Shown piece after piece: positions 22,263 through 34,660 of a stretch of 64,000 bases of DNA; position 1 is the first letter of the stretch, and each line of letters begins with the position of its first letter. The notes beneath the pieces were generated by a model. The model made no database searches. It was given only the letters and a program-made list of their open reading frames with translations, and was not told where the DNA came from. The stretch spans positions 40,694 through 104,693 of the forward strand of contig JAGFNQ010000714.1 in assembly GCA_024364735.1 (NCBI GenBank), read 5' to 3'. This stretch comes from Boesenbergia rotunda. Its lineage: Eukaryota > Streptophyta > Magnoliopsida > Zingiberales > Zingiberaceae. The position numbers were made by a program, and so were the translations under genes.

Positions 22263-24809
22263 TCAAGTAGGGTATGCGGCATCCATATAGTCCACTCCAT
22301 CCACCTCTAGCTCCTTGACCTCTTCATGGAATTTTTTAAGCCGGTGGCCATTCACTTTGTACACTTGACTCGTGGCCTCCTCTTGAATCTCTATCACTCC
22401 ATAGGGAAAAACATTAGTCACAAAAAATGGACCCTCCCATCTTGACCTCAACTTCCCTTTGATCAATTTGAGTCTTGACTTGTATAATAGCACTTTGTCA
22501 CCAATTTGAAATTCTTTGTCCACAATGTGCTTGTCATGAAATTTCTTAGTCTTCTCCTTGTAAATCCTTGAATTCTCAAATGCTTCCAACCGGATTTCTT
22601 CAAGTTCTTGAAGTTGCAACTTCCTTTCTTCTCCCACCTTAGTAGCATCAAAATTGCAAGCTTTAACCGCCCAATACGCCTTATGCTCAACCTCCACAGG
22701 TAAGTGGCATGATTTCCCATACACAAGTCTATAAGGTGACATTCCAATGGGTGTCTTGTAAGCGGTGCGATATGCCCATAGTGCCTCTTCAAGCCTTTTG
22801 CTCCAATCCTTCCTATTAGGTCTCACAGTTTTTTCCAAAATTGATTTGACTTCTCTATTTGACACCTCGGCTTGTCCATTTGTTTGGGGGTGATAAGCAG
22901 TAGAAACCTTATGTACAACCCCGTACTTATTAAGTAGAGCCTTCATGTGCTTATTGCAAAAATGGGATCCTTGGTCACTTATGATAGCTCTTGGAATTCC
23001 AAACCTGCAAAAAATGTTTGACCTGACAAAACTAACAACAACAGATGAATCATCAGTCCTGGTGGGAATGGCCTCCACCCATTTTGAAACATAATCAACA
23101 GCTAAAAGAATATACAAGAATCCAAAAGAAGCAGGAAATGGTCCCATAAAATCTATACCCCACAAATCAAATATCTCACAATATAAAATAGTTTGTTGAG
23201 GCATTTCATTTCTAGCACTTATGTTTCCTGTTCTTTGACATTTATCACAACATTTACAAAACCTATATGAATCTTTAATCAGGGTGGGCCAGTACAATCC
23301 ACATTCTAAAATTTTTCTAACAGTTCTTTGTGGTGCAAAATGCCAACTACATGCTGAAGAATGACAAAAAGTGAGTACAGAATGAAACTCATGATTTGGT
23401 ACACATCTCCTAATGATTTGATCACTACAAAATTTCCACAAGTAAGGATCGTCCCACACATAATATTTTGCATCACTTTTAAATTTATCCTTTTGAGCTT
23501 TCGAAAGGTGTGTAGGAAAAACATGAGCTACAAGAAAATTCACTAAGTCTGCATACCAAGGTGACTCACCATGCAGCTGTAAAAGCTGCTCATCTCTAAA
23601 ATCGTCATCTATGGCCGTGGGATCCCCATCTCCCTCCAATCTGCTCAAGTGGTCTGCTACTAAATTTTCTTTGCCACTCTTGTCCCGTATCTCCAAGTCA
23701 AACTCCTGTAGTAGTAGCATCCATCTAATAAGCCTTGGCTTCGCATCTGGCTTCTTCAGGAGGTACTTCAGTGCTGCATGATCAGAAAACACAATAACAT
23801 GAGAACACAATAAATATGATCTGAATCTATCTAAAGCAAAAACAATGGAAAGAAGCTCCTTTTCAGTCGCGGTGTAGTTGGCTTGGGCGGCATCTAGGGT
23901 TTTGGAGGCATAGGAAATGACATGTGGTGCTCCATCCACCCTCTGTGCTAAAACAGCTCCCACTGCAAAATTAGAAGCATCACACATTAATTCAAAAGGT
24001 AAAGTCCAGTCAGGTGATGTAATAATAGGAGCTGAGGTCAGAGCCTCCCTGAGTCTATGAAAAGCTTCCTTGCATTTTTCATCAAAATGGAACTCAACAT
24101 CTTTCTGCAGAAGTCGTGTCAAGGGCCGAGCAATCAAGCTAAAGTCTCTAATAAATCTGCGGTAAAATCCTGCATGTCTAAGAAAAGCTCGAATATCCCG
24201 TACGCATACGGGGTAAGATAAAGAAGAAATAAAACTGATTTTAGCAGGATCTACCTCAATACCTTTCTGAGAGACTATGTGTCCAAGTACTATCCCATGC
24301 TCTACCATAAAGTGGCATTTTTCAAAATTTAAAACAAGGTTAGTTTCAATGCAATGATGTAAAACCCTAGACAAATTATTCAAACATGAATCAAAAGACG
24401 TGCCATAAACTGAAAAATCATCCATAAATACCTCCATACAATCCTCTAGCAACTCACCAAATATACTCACCATGCATCTCTGAAAAGTACCGGGTGCGTT
24501 GCAGAGTCCGAAGGGCATACGTCTATAGGCAAATGTGCCAAAAGGACAAGTGAAGGTGGTCTTCTCCTGGTCCTCTGGATCTATGCAAATCTGAAAGTAG
24601 CCTGAAAATCCGTCCAAGAAACAGTAGTGTGACTTCCCTGCCAGTCTCTCAAGCATCTGATCAATGAATGGTAGAGGGAAGTGATATTTCCTTGTGACCT
24701 TGTTGAGTTTCCTGTAATCAATGCAGACTCTCCAGGAATTCTTAACTCTGGTGGGCACTAGCTCATTGCTTTCATCCGCCACCACGGTCACTCCAGATTT
24801 CTTAGGCAC
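22263..24809 (-). pseudogene. Athila pol: reverse transcriptase, RNase H, integrase
   Basis: Open for 848 codons. The reverse transcriptase is visible from residue about 28 (VCIDYRKLN) with MPFGLCNAP near 98 and catalytic FMDD at 128-131. RNase H starts near CDAS at 276 and has the ATEKELL and SDHAAL motifs. Integrase has a zinc region (CHSS, HF and CCDKC), a DDE core ([27 protein letters not shown]) and a C-terminal SRWEGPFFV block. The reading frame is intact over these domains, but the upstream join to gag-protease is broken by a frameshift near 24815, and the first residues here read through normally upstream sequence. The products would copy and integrate the element. Confidence 0.93.
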
Positions 24810-25240
24810 TAACCCACTGACTGTCAGAAATAGGGTAAATGATACCTGCCTGTAGAAGTCTAGTCACCTCTTTCTTTACAACATCCAAAATAAGTGGGTT
24901 GAGTCTCCTTTGTGGTTGCCTCACTGGTTTGACATTATCTTCCAAAAATATCCTGTGCATGCAGATAGCTGGGCTGATACCTGGTATATCTGATAAAGTC
25001 CACCCAATCGCCTTTTTGTAGTGCCTCAGGACTTGTAGTAATTTTTCTTCTTGTTCTGACTCCAAATGCTGTGCAATAATAAGAGGAAAAGTCTGCTCCT
25101 CTCCTAAGTATGCATACTTCAAGTGACCTGGTAATGACTTCAATTCACTCTGGTCCTCTTCAGTAGAAATAAGTGGTCCCTGGGGCTTAGTGCAATCCCC
25201 TACACTTTGAATATCAGGAAAAATAGGTGATCCTTGGGGC
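24802..25240 (-). pseudogene. Athila protease-RT linker, frameshifted on both sides
   Basis: The frame at 25143-24802 has the typical pre-RT segment (AIGWTLSDIPGISPAICMHR, then PVRQPQRRLNP). It is out of frame with both the gag-protease part (break near 25240-25290) and pol (break near 24815). A short tandem duplication encoding GDCTKPQG-like residues occurs at about 25180-25260. Confidence 0.8.
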
Positions 25241-27460
25241 TTAGTGCAATCCCCTACACCTAGAAAAATCTCTCCAGCTGGAAGTGTGTCGAATGTCTTC
25301 TGTAAAATCCTTAGTATCAGCAGTCAATACTCTCTCAGCCTCCTCTGAATCAATAGCTCCTCCAGAAAAATCCTCCAGAAATCCCTCAGCCTCTAACTCA
25401 GTCTGCGCCAGCTCCTCTAAAATATCCATGCTCATGATAGAGTGATCCTCTCTCGGATGCTTCATAGTATCGAAAAGGCTGAACTGTACAACCGTATCTC
25501 CAATTTCCATAGAAAGTGTCCCGGCATGTACATCAATCTTCGTTCTGGCCGTCTTCAGAAAAGGCCTGCCTAATATAAGTGGAGAACGGTGTGCCAAGTA
25601 GTCTCCCTCCATATCCAAAATATAGAAATCAGCAGAAAATATCAGCTCCTTTATCTTTACCAAAACATCTTCAATCATACCTGCTGGGTGGGTCTGACTC
25701 CTGTCTGCTAGCTGTATCACCACTCCAGTGGGCTGTAAAGGACCTATGCCAAGCATCTGAAAAACTGACTTGGGCATCACATTTATGGAAGCTCCTAAAT
25801 CTAACATAGCGTCGTGGAATATGGTGCTCCCTATCTCACAAGAAACAGTGAATACCCCTGGATCTTCACATTTCTGAGGAATAGTGTGGATAAGTGCTGA
25901 GATGTTCTTCCCAAAGCTGACCAACTCATTTTCCTTGAGTCTCTTTTTATGAATACAAAGATCCTTCAAAAACTTAGCATACTTGGGAATCTGCTTGATC
26001 ATGGTCAACAAAGGTACATTGATCTCCACCTTGCTAAATAATTCCACTAACTCATTGAATTCCTTGGCCTTCTCCTCCTCCACTTGCTTTTTGGCATGTG
26101 TTCTCTGCTGTGGAAAGGGTAAAGGAACCCTAAAATCATCAGTTTTGGCCGGAGGTGGAGATGTAGATGCTGAATTCTGCTGTGCTGTCCCCTGCGAAGT
26201 GGCTGCTGTAAAATCGGCCTCGGCACTGTTTTCTTCTCCGTTTGCCACCAAATTTGGAGGGTTGCTTGAGGATTGAGTTGGGAACGGACTAGGGTTGGAA
26301 TCAGCTGAATTTGAACTCATTTCAGTGTGGTTTTGGGCCAGAATTGGAGAAGCTGTCCGGTTTCCTGAAAATTCTGCTCTTGGACTCTTAGGAGATGTTG
26401 TAACCTTCCCACTTCTCAAAGTTATAGCGCTCACATTCCCCTTGGGATTAGGAACAGTTTGGGAAGGAAGTTGATTTGATCCTTGAGCTTGATTTTGGTT
26501 AATTCCACTCGCCAATTGCCCTATTTGCCTCTCAACATTTTGATTGTGTTGTTGTTGTTGTTGTAGAACTTGTTGTAGCATCTCCATCATTTGCTGATTC
26601 TGTGCGTTTCCTCCACTTGAGCTCCCATAACCTCCTTGGTTAGCATAGCTCCTTGATTGACCTTGAAAGGATGAATTAGTTGGCTGAAATGGTGGAGCTT
26701 GCTGATTTTGTTGGAAACCATGTTGTTGGGGCTGATAAGAGGACTGATTGGGCTGTTGATAGGGCTGATTAAATGGCTGATTAGAGGCTTGATATGCTGG
26801 GAAATTTTGCTGAGACATGTAGCCTTGAAAGTTCTGATTTTGAGCTGGAAAATTAGGTGGCGAGGGCTGAAAATTTTGACCTTGAAACCCTTGGTTGTAG
26901 GGCTGAAAATTCTGATATGTGGGCTGTGTGGGCTGAAAATTGTGTTGGTTTTGAGCTGGAAAAGCTGGGAATGATTGACATCCTTGCTGCCCTTGATAAG
27001 GTTGCTGGAATTGAGGTTCAAATGCTTGGAATTGTTCCTGAAAATGTTGAGAATTAGGTTGAAACGGAGGCTGAAAATTTTGATTTGATTGCTGAAAAGT
27101 TGGCTGATTGTTTTGAGGTTGTTGAGGCTGCTGGAAGTTCGATTGAGGCTGCTGTGAAGACTGATTTTGAGGCTCTTGTTGGCAGAAAGCATTCCCATAC
27201 CTCAAGTTAGGATGATTCCTCCAACCGGGGTTATAAGTAGAGGAATATGGATTGTTTCTTGCTTGGAATTGTCCTCTCACTAAGGCCGCTACTGTCTCGT
27301 CCTGTTGGAGGGTGGGGCATGAGTCTGAAGTGTGCTCTAGACTAGAGCAAATGCCACACACACTTATCACTTGACTAGAAGGTGGAGGTACTGAAGGAGT
27401 TGAACTTAGTCTTTCCACTTTCAAATCTATTTTCTTAACAGCCGAGGTGAGCTCCAGCAA
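25241..27460 (-). pseudogene. Athila gag C-terminal half and protease
   Basis: Same frame as the upstream gag, separated by one TAG. It starts with a zinc knuckle (CGICSSLEHTSDSC), followed by roughly 200 residues rich in Gln, Asn, Phe and Pro, a Ser/Thr/Pro linker, and an aspartic protease region with catalytic DLGAS (in AMLDLGASINVMPKSVF) and ILGRPFL near the end. The ORF terminates in a wrong frame at 25241. The protease would cleave the polyprotein during particle maturation. Confidence 0.85.
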
Positions 27461-27493
27461 TGCATTCTGAACGTTTTGATCAGTAGGAACTAC

Positions 27494-28309
27494 CTAAACT
27501 TCACCCACTCCTCTGGTGGTCAAGGCTCTGCCTCCAAATTGTTGGGAATTCTCAGCCATATTAAAAATTAACTCCCTAGCTTGTATTGGTGACTTGTTCA
27601 CTAGGGCCCCTCCAGCTGCAGCATCTATCAGGACTCTATCCATCTGCAGCAGTCCCTCATAAAAATATTGAATCAATAATTGCTCACTGATTTGATGCTG
27701 GGGGCAACTTGAACACAACTTGTTAAATCTTTCCCAGTAATCATATAGTGTTTCGCCCACCACTTGCTGAATCCCACAGATACTTTTTCTAATTATAGCT
27801 GTGCGGGAAGCTGGGAAATACTTCTCCAAAAATGCCTTCTTCATAGCGATCCAACTAGACACATGTCCTGTAGGCAGATAATAGAACCAGTCTTTGGCTG
27901 CTCCTGTCAATGTGAAGGGGAAAGCTCTCAGCTTGATGTCTTCTTTAGAAATGCCCTGAGGCTTTATAGTAGAGCACACCACATGAAATTCGTGCAAGTG
28001 TCTGTTTGGATCCTCCCCAGATAAACCCTGAAATTTTGGCAGCAAATTGATAAGTCCCGATCTTAACTCAAAACTTTCCCCCAGCTCTGGATAAGCTATG
28101 CTGGAGTACTGAAATGCAGCGTCAGGTGCTGCAAGCTCCTTCATGGTTCTCTGGTGGTCTGCCATGTCAATGCCTGAGTGAGTGGAGATAGTCTGAAGTG
28201 GAGGGATATCTGTAGTCTCAGAAAGAATGGCCTGGCTCCTCCTGACTCTGAAGGTCCTCTCAATCTCAGGATCGAAATCTTCTAATTCAGCACCTAAAGA
28301 CCTGGTCAT
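27494..28309 (-). pseudogene. Athila gag N-terminal half
   Basis: ATG at 28309; 271 codons up to TAG 27494-27496, a likely CAG-to-TAG change because the frame then continues into the zinc-knuckle part. It has the retrotransposon gag domain: GLSGEDPNRHLHEF, FPFTLTGAAKDWFYYLP, AFLEKYFPASRT and ETLYDYWERFNKLCSSCPQH. It would form the particle shell. The leader between this ATG and the primer site (28310-28454) is A-rich and non-coding. Confidence 0.9.
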
Positions 28310-28454
28310 AAAAACAAAACAAATCGCAGTAAAAGTGGATAAAAAGATAAAACAGATAAAATCAAATCAAAAGATATAGCAATAAGCACAAAAGTAAGTC
28401 AAGAATGATATGAAATAAGTGCACAAGCGAAAATCAAACAAGTCAACTAACAGT

Positions 28455-28472
28455 TCCCCGGCAACGGCGCCA
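28455..28472 (-). other. Athila primer-binding site (tRNA-Asp type)
   Basis: On the minus strand TGGCGCCGTTGCCGGGGA follows the LTR end after a short ATTTT spacer. This is the usual Athila primer site. Confidence 0.9.
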
Positions 28473-28478
28473 AAAATT

Positions 28479-30827
28479 TGATAACCCCAAATATACTAAT
28501 TAAATTTGTCACGAATTGTGGGACTATCAGAATTTAAATATATATGAATGAATAACTGGAAACCCTTTTACAACTCAAAATCTGAAAATGTAATATAGGG
28601 GTCACAGGTCATATTTTTCTCGGGGCTAGTTGTCGTGCTTGATTCACACTTGTAGTTATGTGTCGTTTTTGGGTTTCAAACAAGTAATTTGGTTTTTGGA
28701 TTTTAATTGAAAAATGAAGTTGCAATGGAAGAAACGAAATTAGAAGACTTAGCTAATAAACTAAGCAAGAAGTTGGCACTAAAGGAAAAACTCAACTAAT
28801 GGAAACTTACTCAAACACTTACAATATTTTTTTTATGGGAAATCGTTTTCTGTTTGCAACAAACCAAAAGAAGTGCCAAGCAATAAAGTAAAAGCAATTA
28901 TGGAGTTTTCGAAAACAAACTAGCTCTACACAAGGAAACACATGCAAAATTCAGAAATTGAACTCTAGGCAAAAATTATTGATTTCTACTCAATCAGATT
29001 CCACAAATGACAAGTTAAATTCAGATTCAAATAGATCAAAAGCATGTGGCACACCACTGAGAATTGAAACTGAATTCAAACTTGAGAAGAGAAGCAAAAT
29101 TCGGAAATGGGAAGTGCAGAAATTGGAATTTGGTTTTCAGAATTTCAGTACAAGGTTTGGGGCTCAAAACACAAGCAAAATCAGCTTGATACACTGCTCG
29201 AAAAACCAGATGAACTAAGCCAAAATGTCTAGTATTTACCTAACAAAGATTCTCCAACAACAGCAGGAAAATTCAGAACAGAATTTGAGTTGGCAGAATT
29301 AAAATGGCACGCAAGAAGTTTAAGTGGCACGCAAGGAATAGAATTGCAACCTAGCTAAATTTGAGTGCTATCTTAACTAAACATACTATCTATCTAATGC
29401 TAGATCAAAGATTAACAACTAAGCAGCTAGGAGATAACTCAGAAAGCAACAATCTGAAATAAACTCAGAACTGAAACTAAATTGCAACAAACAAGTTGGC
29501 ACGCCAGGAATGTGGTTGGCACACAAGAAATTGAGCTGGAATAAACCGAAATTTAACTAAGTTGATCACTAAACAAGTTCCTATATATTCTACTTGCGGA
29601 ATTAGAGCTAAACTACAGCTAAGAACTTCAGAATCGAAAAATTCAGTAACTACAGCAGAATTTCATAACATAACAGTGCCGAATTGAAACTACAGCTATA
29701 AACTTAGAAACTAAGGATCTAAACTACTCCTCAACTCCTTCCTCAGCTCAAGAAATTCTTGGTTGTCAATCAAGAACCGGCTTCGAACCCCTAGGCTCAG
29801 CAAATCGATGGACAATCGATTCTGAAGTTGTTTCTGAACAGAATCTGCGCTTGATGGAATTTTCCATCCGATTCACTCCATCTCGATTGGAGGAGCTGCG
29901 ATGATGATATGGGAAACTTCTGAGCTCACCTGAGAACCCCTACAAGTGGTTCAGAAGCTTTGAAATGGATTGTGGTTGAGAAGAAGATGATCGGACTGAG
30001 AACTGCCGGAACCCCCAAGAAATCCTCTGTTCCAGCGCAAATGAGCAGAATACTTCAATCACCAATCGCCAAAAACTTGATTCTTGATCTGGAATGAAAG
30101 ATGAGGTGGTCACGCCTTCATGGAAACAAGAACTTTGAAGAACGATGAAGAAACGAGGAAGAACGGCGAAGAACAGTGGAGCTAGGCTGAAGACGCGACA
30201 AGGTTTTCTGCGCAGAAGATTTCCTTAAGTATTTAGCTTTGAACGGTCCAGATTGATCCACTTCAATCCAACGGCTGATCTCGCTCTAATTTGAGCCAAA
30301 CTTTGATGATGGTGATCTGAGGTCAGGATATGCCTCGTGGTAGCTCGGATCCTCCAGATATGCAACGGATGGTCCAGATCAACTCTATCTGTGAATGGAC
30401 GCTCTAGAGCCCTCCTTGCTTGATCCAACGATTGATTTAGCTCTGATTGGGATGAAATCTTCAGATCTTGATCATAGAGCTTGATTAACCCTAACCCTAG
30501 CTCGGATTGCTTCAGATCGTCCCGGATGGCTCAGATCTAGCCGCTCTTGAATCGGACGGCCCGGATTAATCGTAGGCTTGATAATTCGATCCGGTTCACT
30601 TCCGACTCAAGTTTGACCCAATATGCTCTAGGTCCAGGAACCTTTGATGCCTACAAAAATAAATCAAGAATTTAGTGGCCAATTAACTCAAATATGTGTA
30701 ATTTTACATTTAAGTCCAAAATATGAATAAGTTCTAAAACCTAGGCAATTTCACAATTTTGGCAATAAAAACATAGATCAAACAAGGATTTAAGCCACTC
30801 AAATGATCAATAAAATGGAATCTATCA
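28479..30827 (-). repeat. Athila full LTR in minus orientation
   Basis: It begins TGATAGATTCC and ends GGGTTATCA on the minus strand. Unusually it has element interior on both sides: gag leader on one side and the polypurine tract plus 3' interior on the other. Confidence 0.9.
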
Positions 30828-31180
30828 ACTCCCCCACACTTAGCCTTGAGCATCTCGCGAAAATAGTAAATTTGTATCCCCTAGATTTTCTTAAGCACAA
30901 TTAGAAGCAATTGAAAAGAAATTACCTAGGGTTGCCAATTCTCATAAATCTAAACTCTATGGATTACTGTCTTGTCCTTAAATCAACAACTTAGCCTTTT
31001 CATCCATCATGAGTCATTAAGATTAATCTAAATCACTAGCCTTTCAAGGAAAATATTGGTGGCTCTCTCCTAAGTTCTAAGTTGATGATTGAAGTGGAGC
31101 TCACTCAAATACACATGCTTCTTGCACTACCATAGGCTTGTTTATTATCTACTCTCTACCACTTATCATGATTAGGATCA
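30828..31180 (-). other. Second copy of Athila 3' interior with polypurine tract
   Basis: The 353 bases repeat 18838-19190 with roughly nine differences. The copy ends abruptly at AGGATCA, immediately followed by the GGCAC target duplication. On the minus strand the edge reads TGATCC, sharing TGAT with the real LTR tip TGATAG. Confidence 0.88.
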
Positions 31181-31357
31181 GGCACCCACATAAAAGTAGA
31201 CAAATTCACTCCATTCGCTTCTGACTTCATCATACTGAGATTGATTGTAATACTATTTATTTTTTGAGACTGCAAACTAAACCATTAATAGAAGTGTGAA
31301 GGTCAATACAAAATGACTAAATATTTCATAAAGAATATAGTTCATAAAAAGATTTAC

Positions 31358-32154
31358 CTTCCTCTCCAATTGTAAATCTTCATCCATGACTATCTCTTTC
31401 ATATACCGCATTACACAATATCCACATTCAACACCACCATTTTGTTTTAGATTACCTTAATGAAATTGAAAGTGTAATGCAATTAGTCACAATCATAACA
31501 ATAAGAATTATCAACTAATGCTTAAATACGTAGTCATAATATATACCGTCAATTGTTTAAAACCTGACCCTTTTGAAATACCCCTTGAGGCATTGTATAT
31601 CTTGACTCCACTGCATTATAAAAATTTGAAAGATATTTTTGAACATCTAATGAATTGAATGTATTTACAAACAACATAATCTACTACCTACTTGGTCACA
31701 TTGTTTGCCACGCATGATCTCGATTCCTATTACTTAAAGAGTTCAATAAATATATCATATTTTTTGTCTTCATTAATTATAGTCAGAATCCAATGGTACC
31801 TGCATAAATGACAAAATGAAAGGTCCACTAAAAGAGTAATAAGCTTGCTAAGCTGCATAAATGACAATAGCTAAAAAGTTAGAATCCAATGGTACCTGCA
31901 TAAATGGCAATATAGCATTAATAATATATAGTAGAAATTGATAAATAATTAAAATCTTACCCGGTGTTGTATGGGATTAAGCATATGCTATCTCTATTCG
32001 ATACTTCTAATTGAGCAGCAATATGTTGTGACAATTTACAATCATATTCGTTCACTCCGTGTGTAGGTATGTGATTGGGATCCACAAATGAAACATACTC
32101 TGCCCTATTTTTTTTCTTTAAATATTTGAAAAGATAACTACACTCAAAAGCCAA
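31358..32154 (-). pseudogene. Ulp1-like (C48 peptidase) gene fragments of the CACTA-like element
   Basis: Exon-like pieces on the minus strand carry the C48 fold in order. At 32154-31957 is VNEYDCKLSQHIAAQLE...LIPYNTG. Around 31815 is YHWILTIINEDKKY, holding the catalytic His. At about 31730 a frame-shifted stretch reads LLNSLSNRNRDHAWQ, where the family has Asp in LDSL. At 31445-31358 is GGVECGYCVMRYMKEI, with the catalytic Cys. Splice-like GT and AG ends border the pieces. The frameshift, the stops and the Asp-to-Asn change make it non-functional. A 26-base stretch with acceptor site is duplicated (about 31793-31818 and 31882-31907). Confidence 0.75.
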
Positions 32155-34383
32155 TTATTAAATATTTTACATAATATTTAAAGTTACCCAACAAATACTC
32201 TACAAAAGAGTGAAGAAACATATATACAGTAGCTAGCCATGGAGTATAGCAGAGAAGTATTACATACATACAGTAGAGAAATATTTAGCTACTTGCCAAC
32301 CACGTACGACTATTGGATTATTTAACAATTGGTGGCCATGGATGATTGAGATTTTTGCTGACATAGGTCAGATATCAAATATTTCTGTGATGGTAGTAAC
32401 TGATAGTTCAATCTGCAGGAATTTGTAGCTTGTTGCCATCCCATGTATTTTGCTCAAGTATATTCCTGATCAGTCACTCACAGAAATAAATAAATAACTG
32501 ATATCAAATATTTAGCTACTTGCCATCCCATGGAGCTTGTTGCACCAAGAATTTGTAGCATCCACTGTAAACAATGCAGCAGTGACACTGTTAGCATTCA
32601 CAATATTCTCCAATAATACCTACCTGAGCAACCCTGATTGAATTTTGAGTCGCCCTGAAAAGATTAAGTATATAGATTAAGTATAGGCTTGTGTAGCTTT
32701 TACAAAAGTACATCAAGAGGATAATGCACTGTCTTGGCATACAAGAATGCATTCTCATATGTGCTTATTTTAAATACAATGATCTTAAATATACACATAT
32801 ATGCCTATTTATTATTCAATAATTAATTTTGAATGTTTTTGTTTCAGCTTGTCTATAATGTTACTGACTACAGTAAAGTTTGTCATCCATGTCTTCTAAT
32901 GTTACATGCACTGTGGGCAATATCAAATGAATGTATTCTTCTTGCTTTTGTTGGCTGTGTCGTGCGCGTTATAAATACAGAATACCTTTCACCAAATAGC
33001 ATATTCAAGATTTAGTACTTTCAAAAAGATCATGTAAATGCTATATTATCTCAAAAGGGCAAGTTCAATATATTGAATCAAAGATATGAAAATATTGTAT
33101 GAAGATATATTGAACCATACTGTGGATCCAACCAGATCTATAATTTGTTGTAACCTGTTCCTACTTGCGAAATCTTTATAGCTGAACGTGTTTAAAAATT
33201 GTGAGTATACCCTTGAATCTATTTACAACTACTTGAACTGAGATTAAGGTTAGGTTTCATATGAATATTTATTTTATCAAAAGCTTGAATTGAGGATCAA
33301 TAGGCCTACCTGTTTCAATTTGAGAAAAATTAAGAGGTTGATAGAAAGATTGAGACTGAAAGCATTAAGGAAAAACTGAGATGCTTGGGGAGTTCCAACT
33401 GTCCAAGAGGAATACTGCTTTTGGGTTGAATTGCTTAATACAAATCCAACAGCTGTTTTCAAACCTAGAGTAGAACTTTGGTAAAGTTTTACTTTCTCTA
33501 TAATGTTCGAAAAGTGGTTCAAGTTTTTTGTGACTTTCTACAATAGGAAGACTAACTTAAGTTCATTGTCTTATTGTGTTTGTTACAGAAACCAATGTGT
33601 GAAGACTTACAGTGCTTATGATTTTTTAACTGGTGTCGTCAACAAGGTACCCAACCTTGGTGGCATGGAAACTTTGAAGATGACAAGGGAACCGGTCGCA
33701 GAAGGTAATACTTAATCTATATATTGTAGATATTAATACAGATCAAAATTCAATGAGGAGGCTGCTCTTCTTGTTCATGGAACCATTGCAACAAAATACA
33801 GATCAAAATTCAACGAAGAGGAACCATTGCAACAAAATGAACAAGTTTTCCATGAAGAGAGTATATGTTCAATGATCATAAGATATGGAGTGCAAACACC
33901 GCCTGTTAAATGAAGATAATCCAAAATTTCACCACTATTGAGTCTCACAACATGCTTACTAGCTTTGATAATTGTAAACAATCATCAATACTTGAGCAAA
34001 ATACATGTTAGGAATTGCTTACATGCTTACTAGCTTACATGCTTACATGTTAGGAATTGCGAGGGCATTCATCAATACTTGAGCAAAATGCATTCAAATT
34101 TCAACATTAAAAAAAAAATTAGACCATGATTTCTAACATCCAACAAACCTAACAACAAAGCAAGCATGAGCAATTGTATATTCACAATCACGAATTCAGA
34201 GCAATTAACCACTGGAAGTAAGAAGGTTAATCTCATAAAAAAGCTTACTGCTGCAAAATCTAACAGTCAAATAAAAGTTCCCTATCTAGCAATTATATGC
34301 TCGTAATCATGCAACAAGATGACATCGACACAGCTAAAGCGAAAATGAAGTAATTACTGACTAAAATGTAATGAAGTTCATTT
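32155..34383. other. CACTA-like element interior, no recognisable gene
   Basis: AT-rich sequence. Short ORFs at 32833-33015, 33503-33715 and 33775-33981 show no motif that I recognise. Near-duplicate phrases (ACATGCTTACTAGCTT around 33950 and 34020; ACAGATCAAAATTCAA around 33737 and 33795) suggest local tandem duplication. Confidence 0.45.
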
Positions 34384-34660
34384 GTGTCCGTGAGATATGC
34401 AGTTCTGTACGCCAAGGAAAGGAAAGAAGGGGGTGGGAGAAGAAAGAAAACTGAAAGGAAAAGAAGAGGGAAAATGCCAATGGAACCAAGCGAGTGCGTG
34501 GTTGAAGATTTGTGTCGAGGGGAGGGGGAGATGCAAGCCGGCGAAGAGGGGACGGAGGCGCGTCGTCGGGCAAAAGGGGCGGCGCGTCGTCGGGAGAAGG
34601 GGGAGGCGTCGTGCGCGATGAAGCGATCGATGAAGTTAGGGCTCGAGGAGTTTTAATTAG
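34384..34660 (-). other. GC-rich segment in CACTA-like element, possible first exon
   Basis: A purine-rich, GC-rich stretch stands out in the AT-rich element. On the minus strand it is CT-rich and begins with GAGCCCTAACTTCATCG, like the 5' UTR and first exon of a plant gene. No domain is visible, so it may be the transposon's own first exon or captured host sequence. Confidence 0.35.

Larger units (their letters stand above)
16081..31180 (-). mobile_element. Athila-lineage Ty3/gypsy element with fold-back structure
   Basis: TSD GGCAC at 16076-16080 and 31181-31185 encloses the whole block. Reading left to right it contains a plus-oriented LTR (16081-18428), 18 bases of primer site (18435-18452), a truncated minus LTR (18453-18837), the minus interior (18838-28478) with gag-pol, a full minus LTR (28479-30827), and then 353 bases of 3' interior repeated (30828-31180). 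The lineage follows from the tRNA-Asp-type primer site TGGCGCCGTTGCCGGGGA and from the polyprotein. The right edge is an internal site, not an LTR end. The arrangement is not that of a normal insertion or of a simple inversion. Confidence 0.88.

Noticed and set aside
26587..27198. 203-codon minus-strand ORF overlapping Athila gag
   Set aside because: It is a shadow frame of the Gln/Asn-rich gag region, where a repetitive codon pattern keeps other frames open.
16081..31180. Explaining the Athila block as a normal insertion followed by one internal inversion
   Set aside because: Reversing the segment 18453-31180 would still leave the right edge at an internal U3 position instead of an LTR end, so a single inversion is not enough.
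34384..34656. 90-codon plus-strand ORF rich in Arg, Glu and Gly
   Set aside because: It arises from a purine-rich tract; the minus strand looks more like a 5' UTR/first exon and no domain is visible on either strand.
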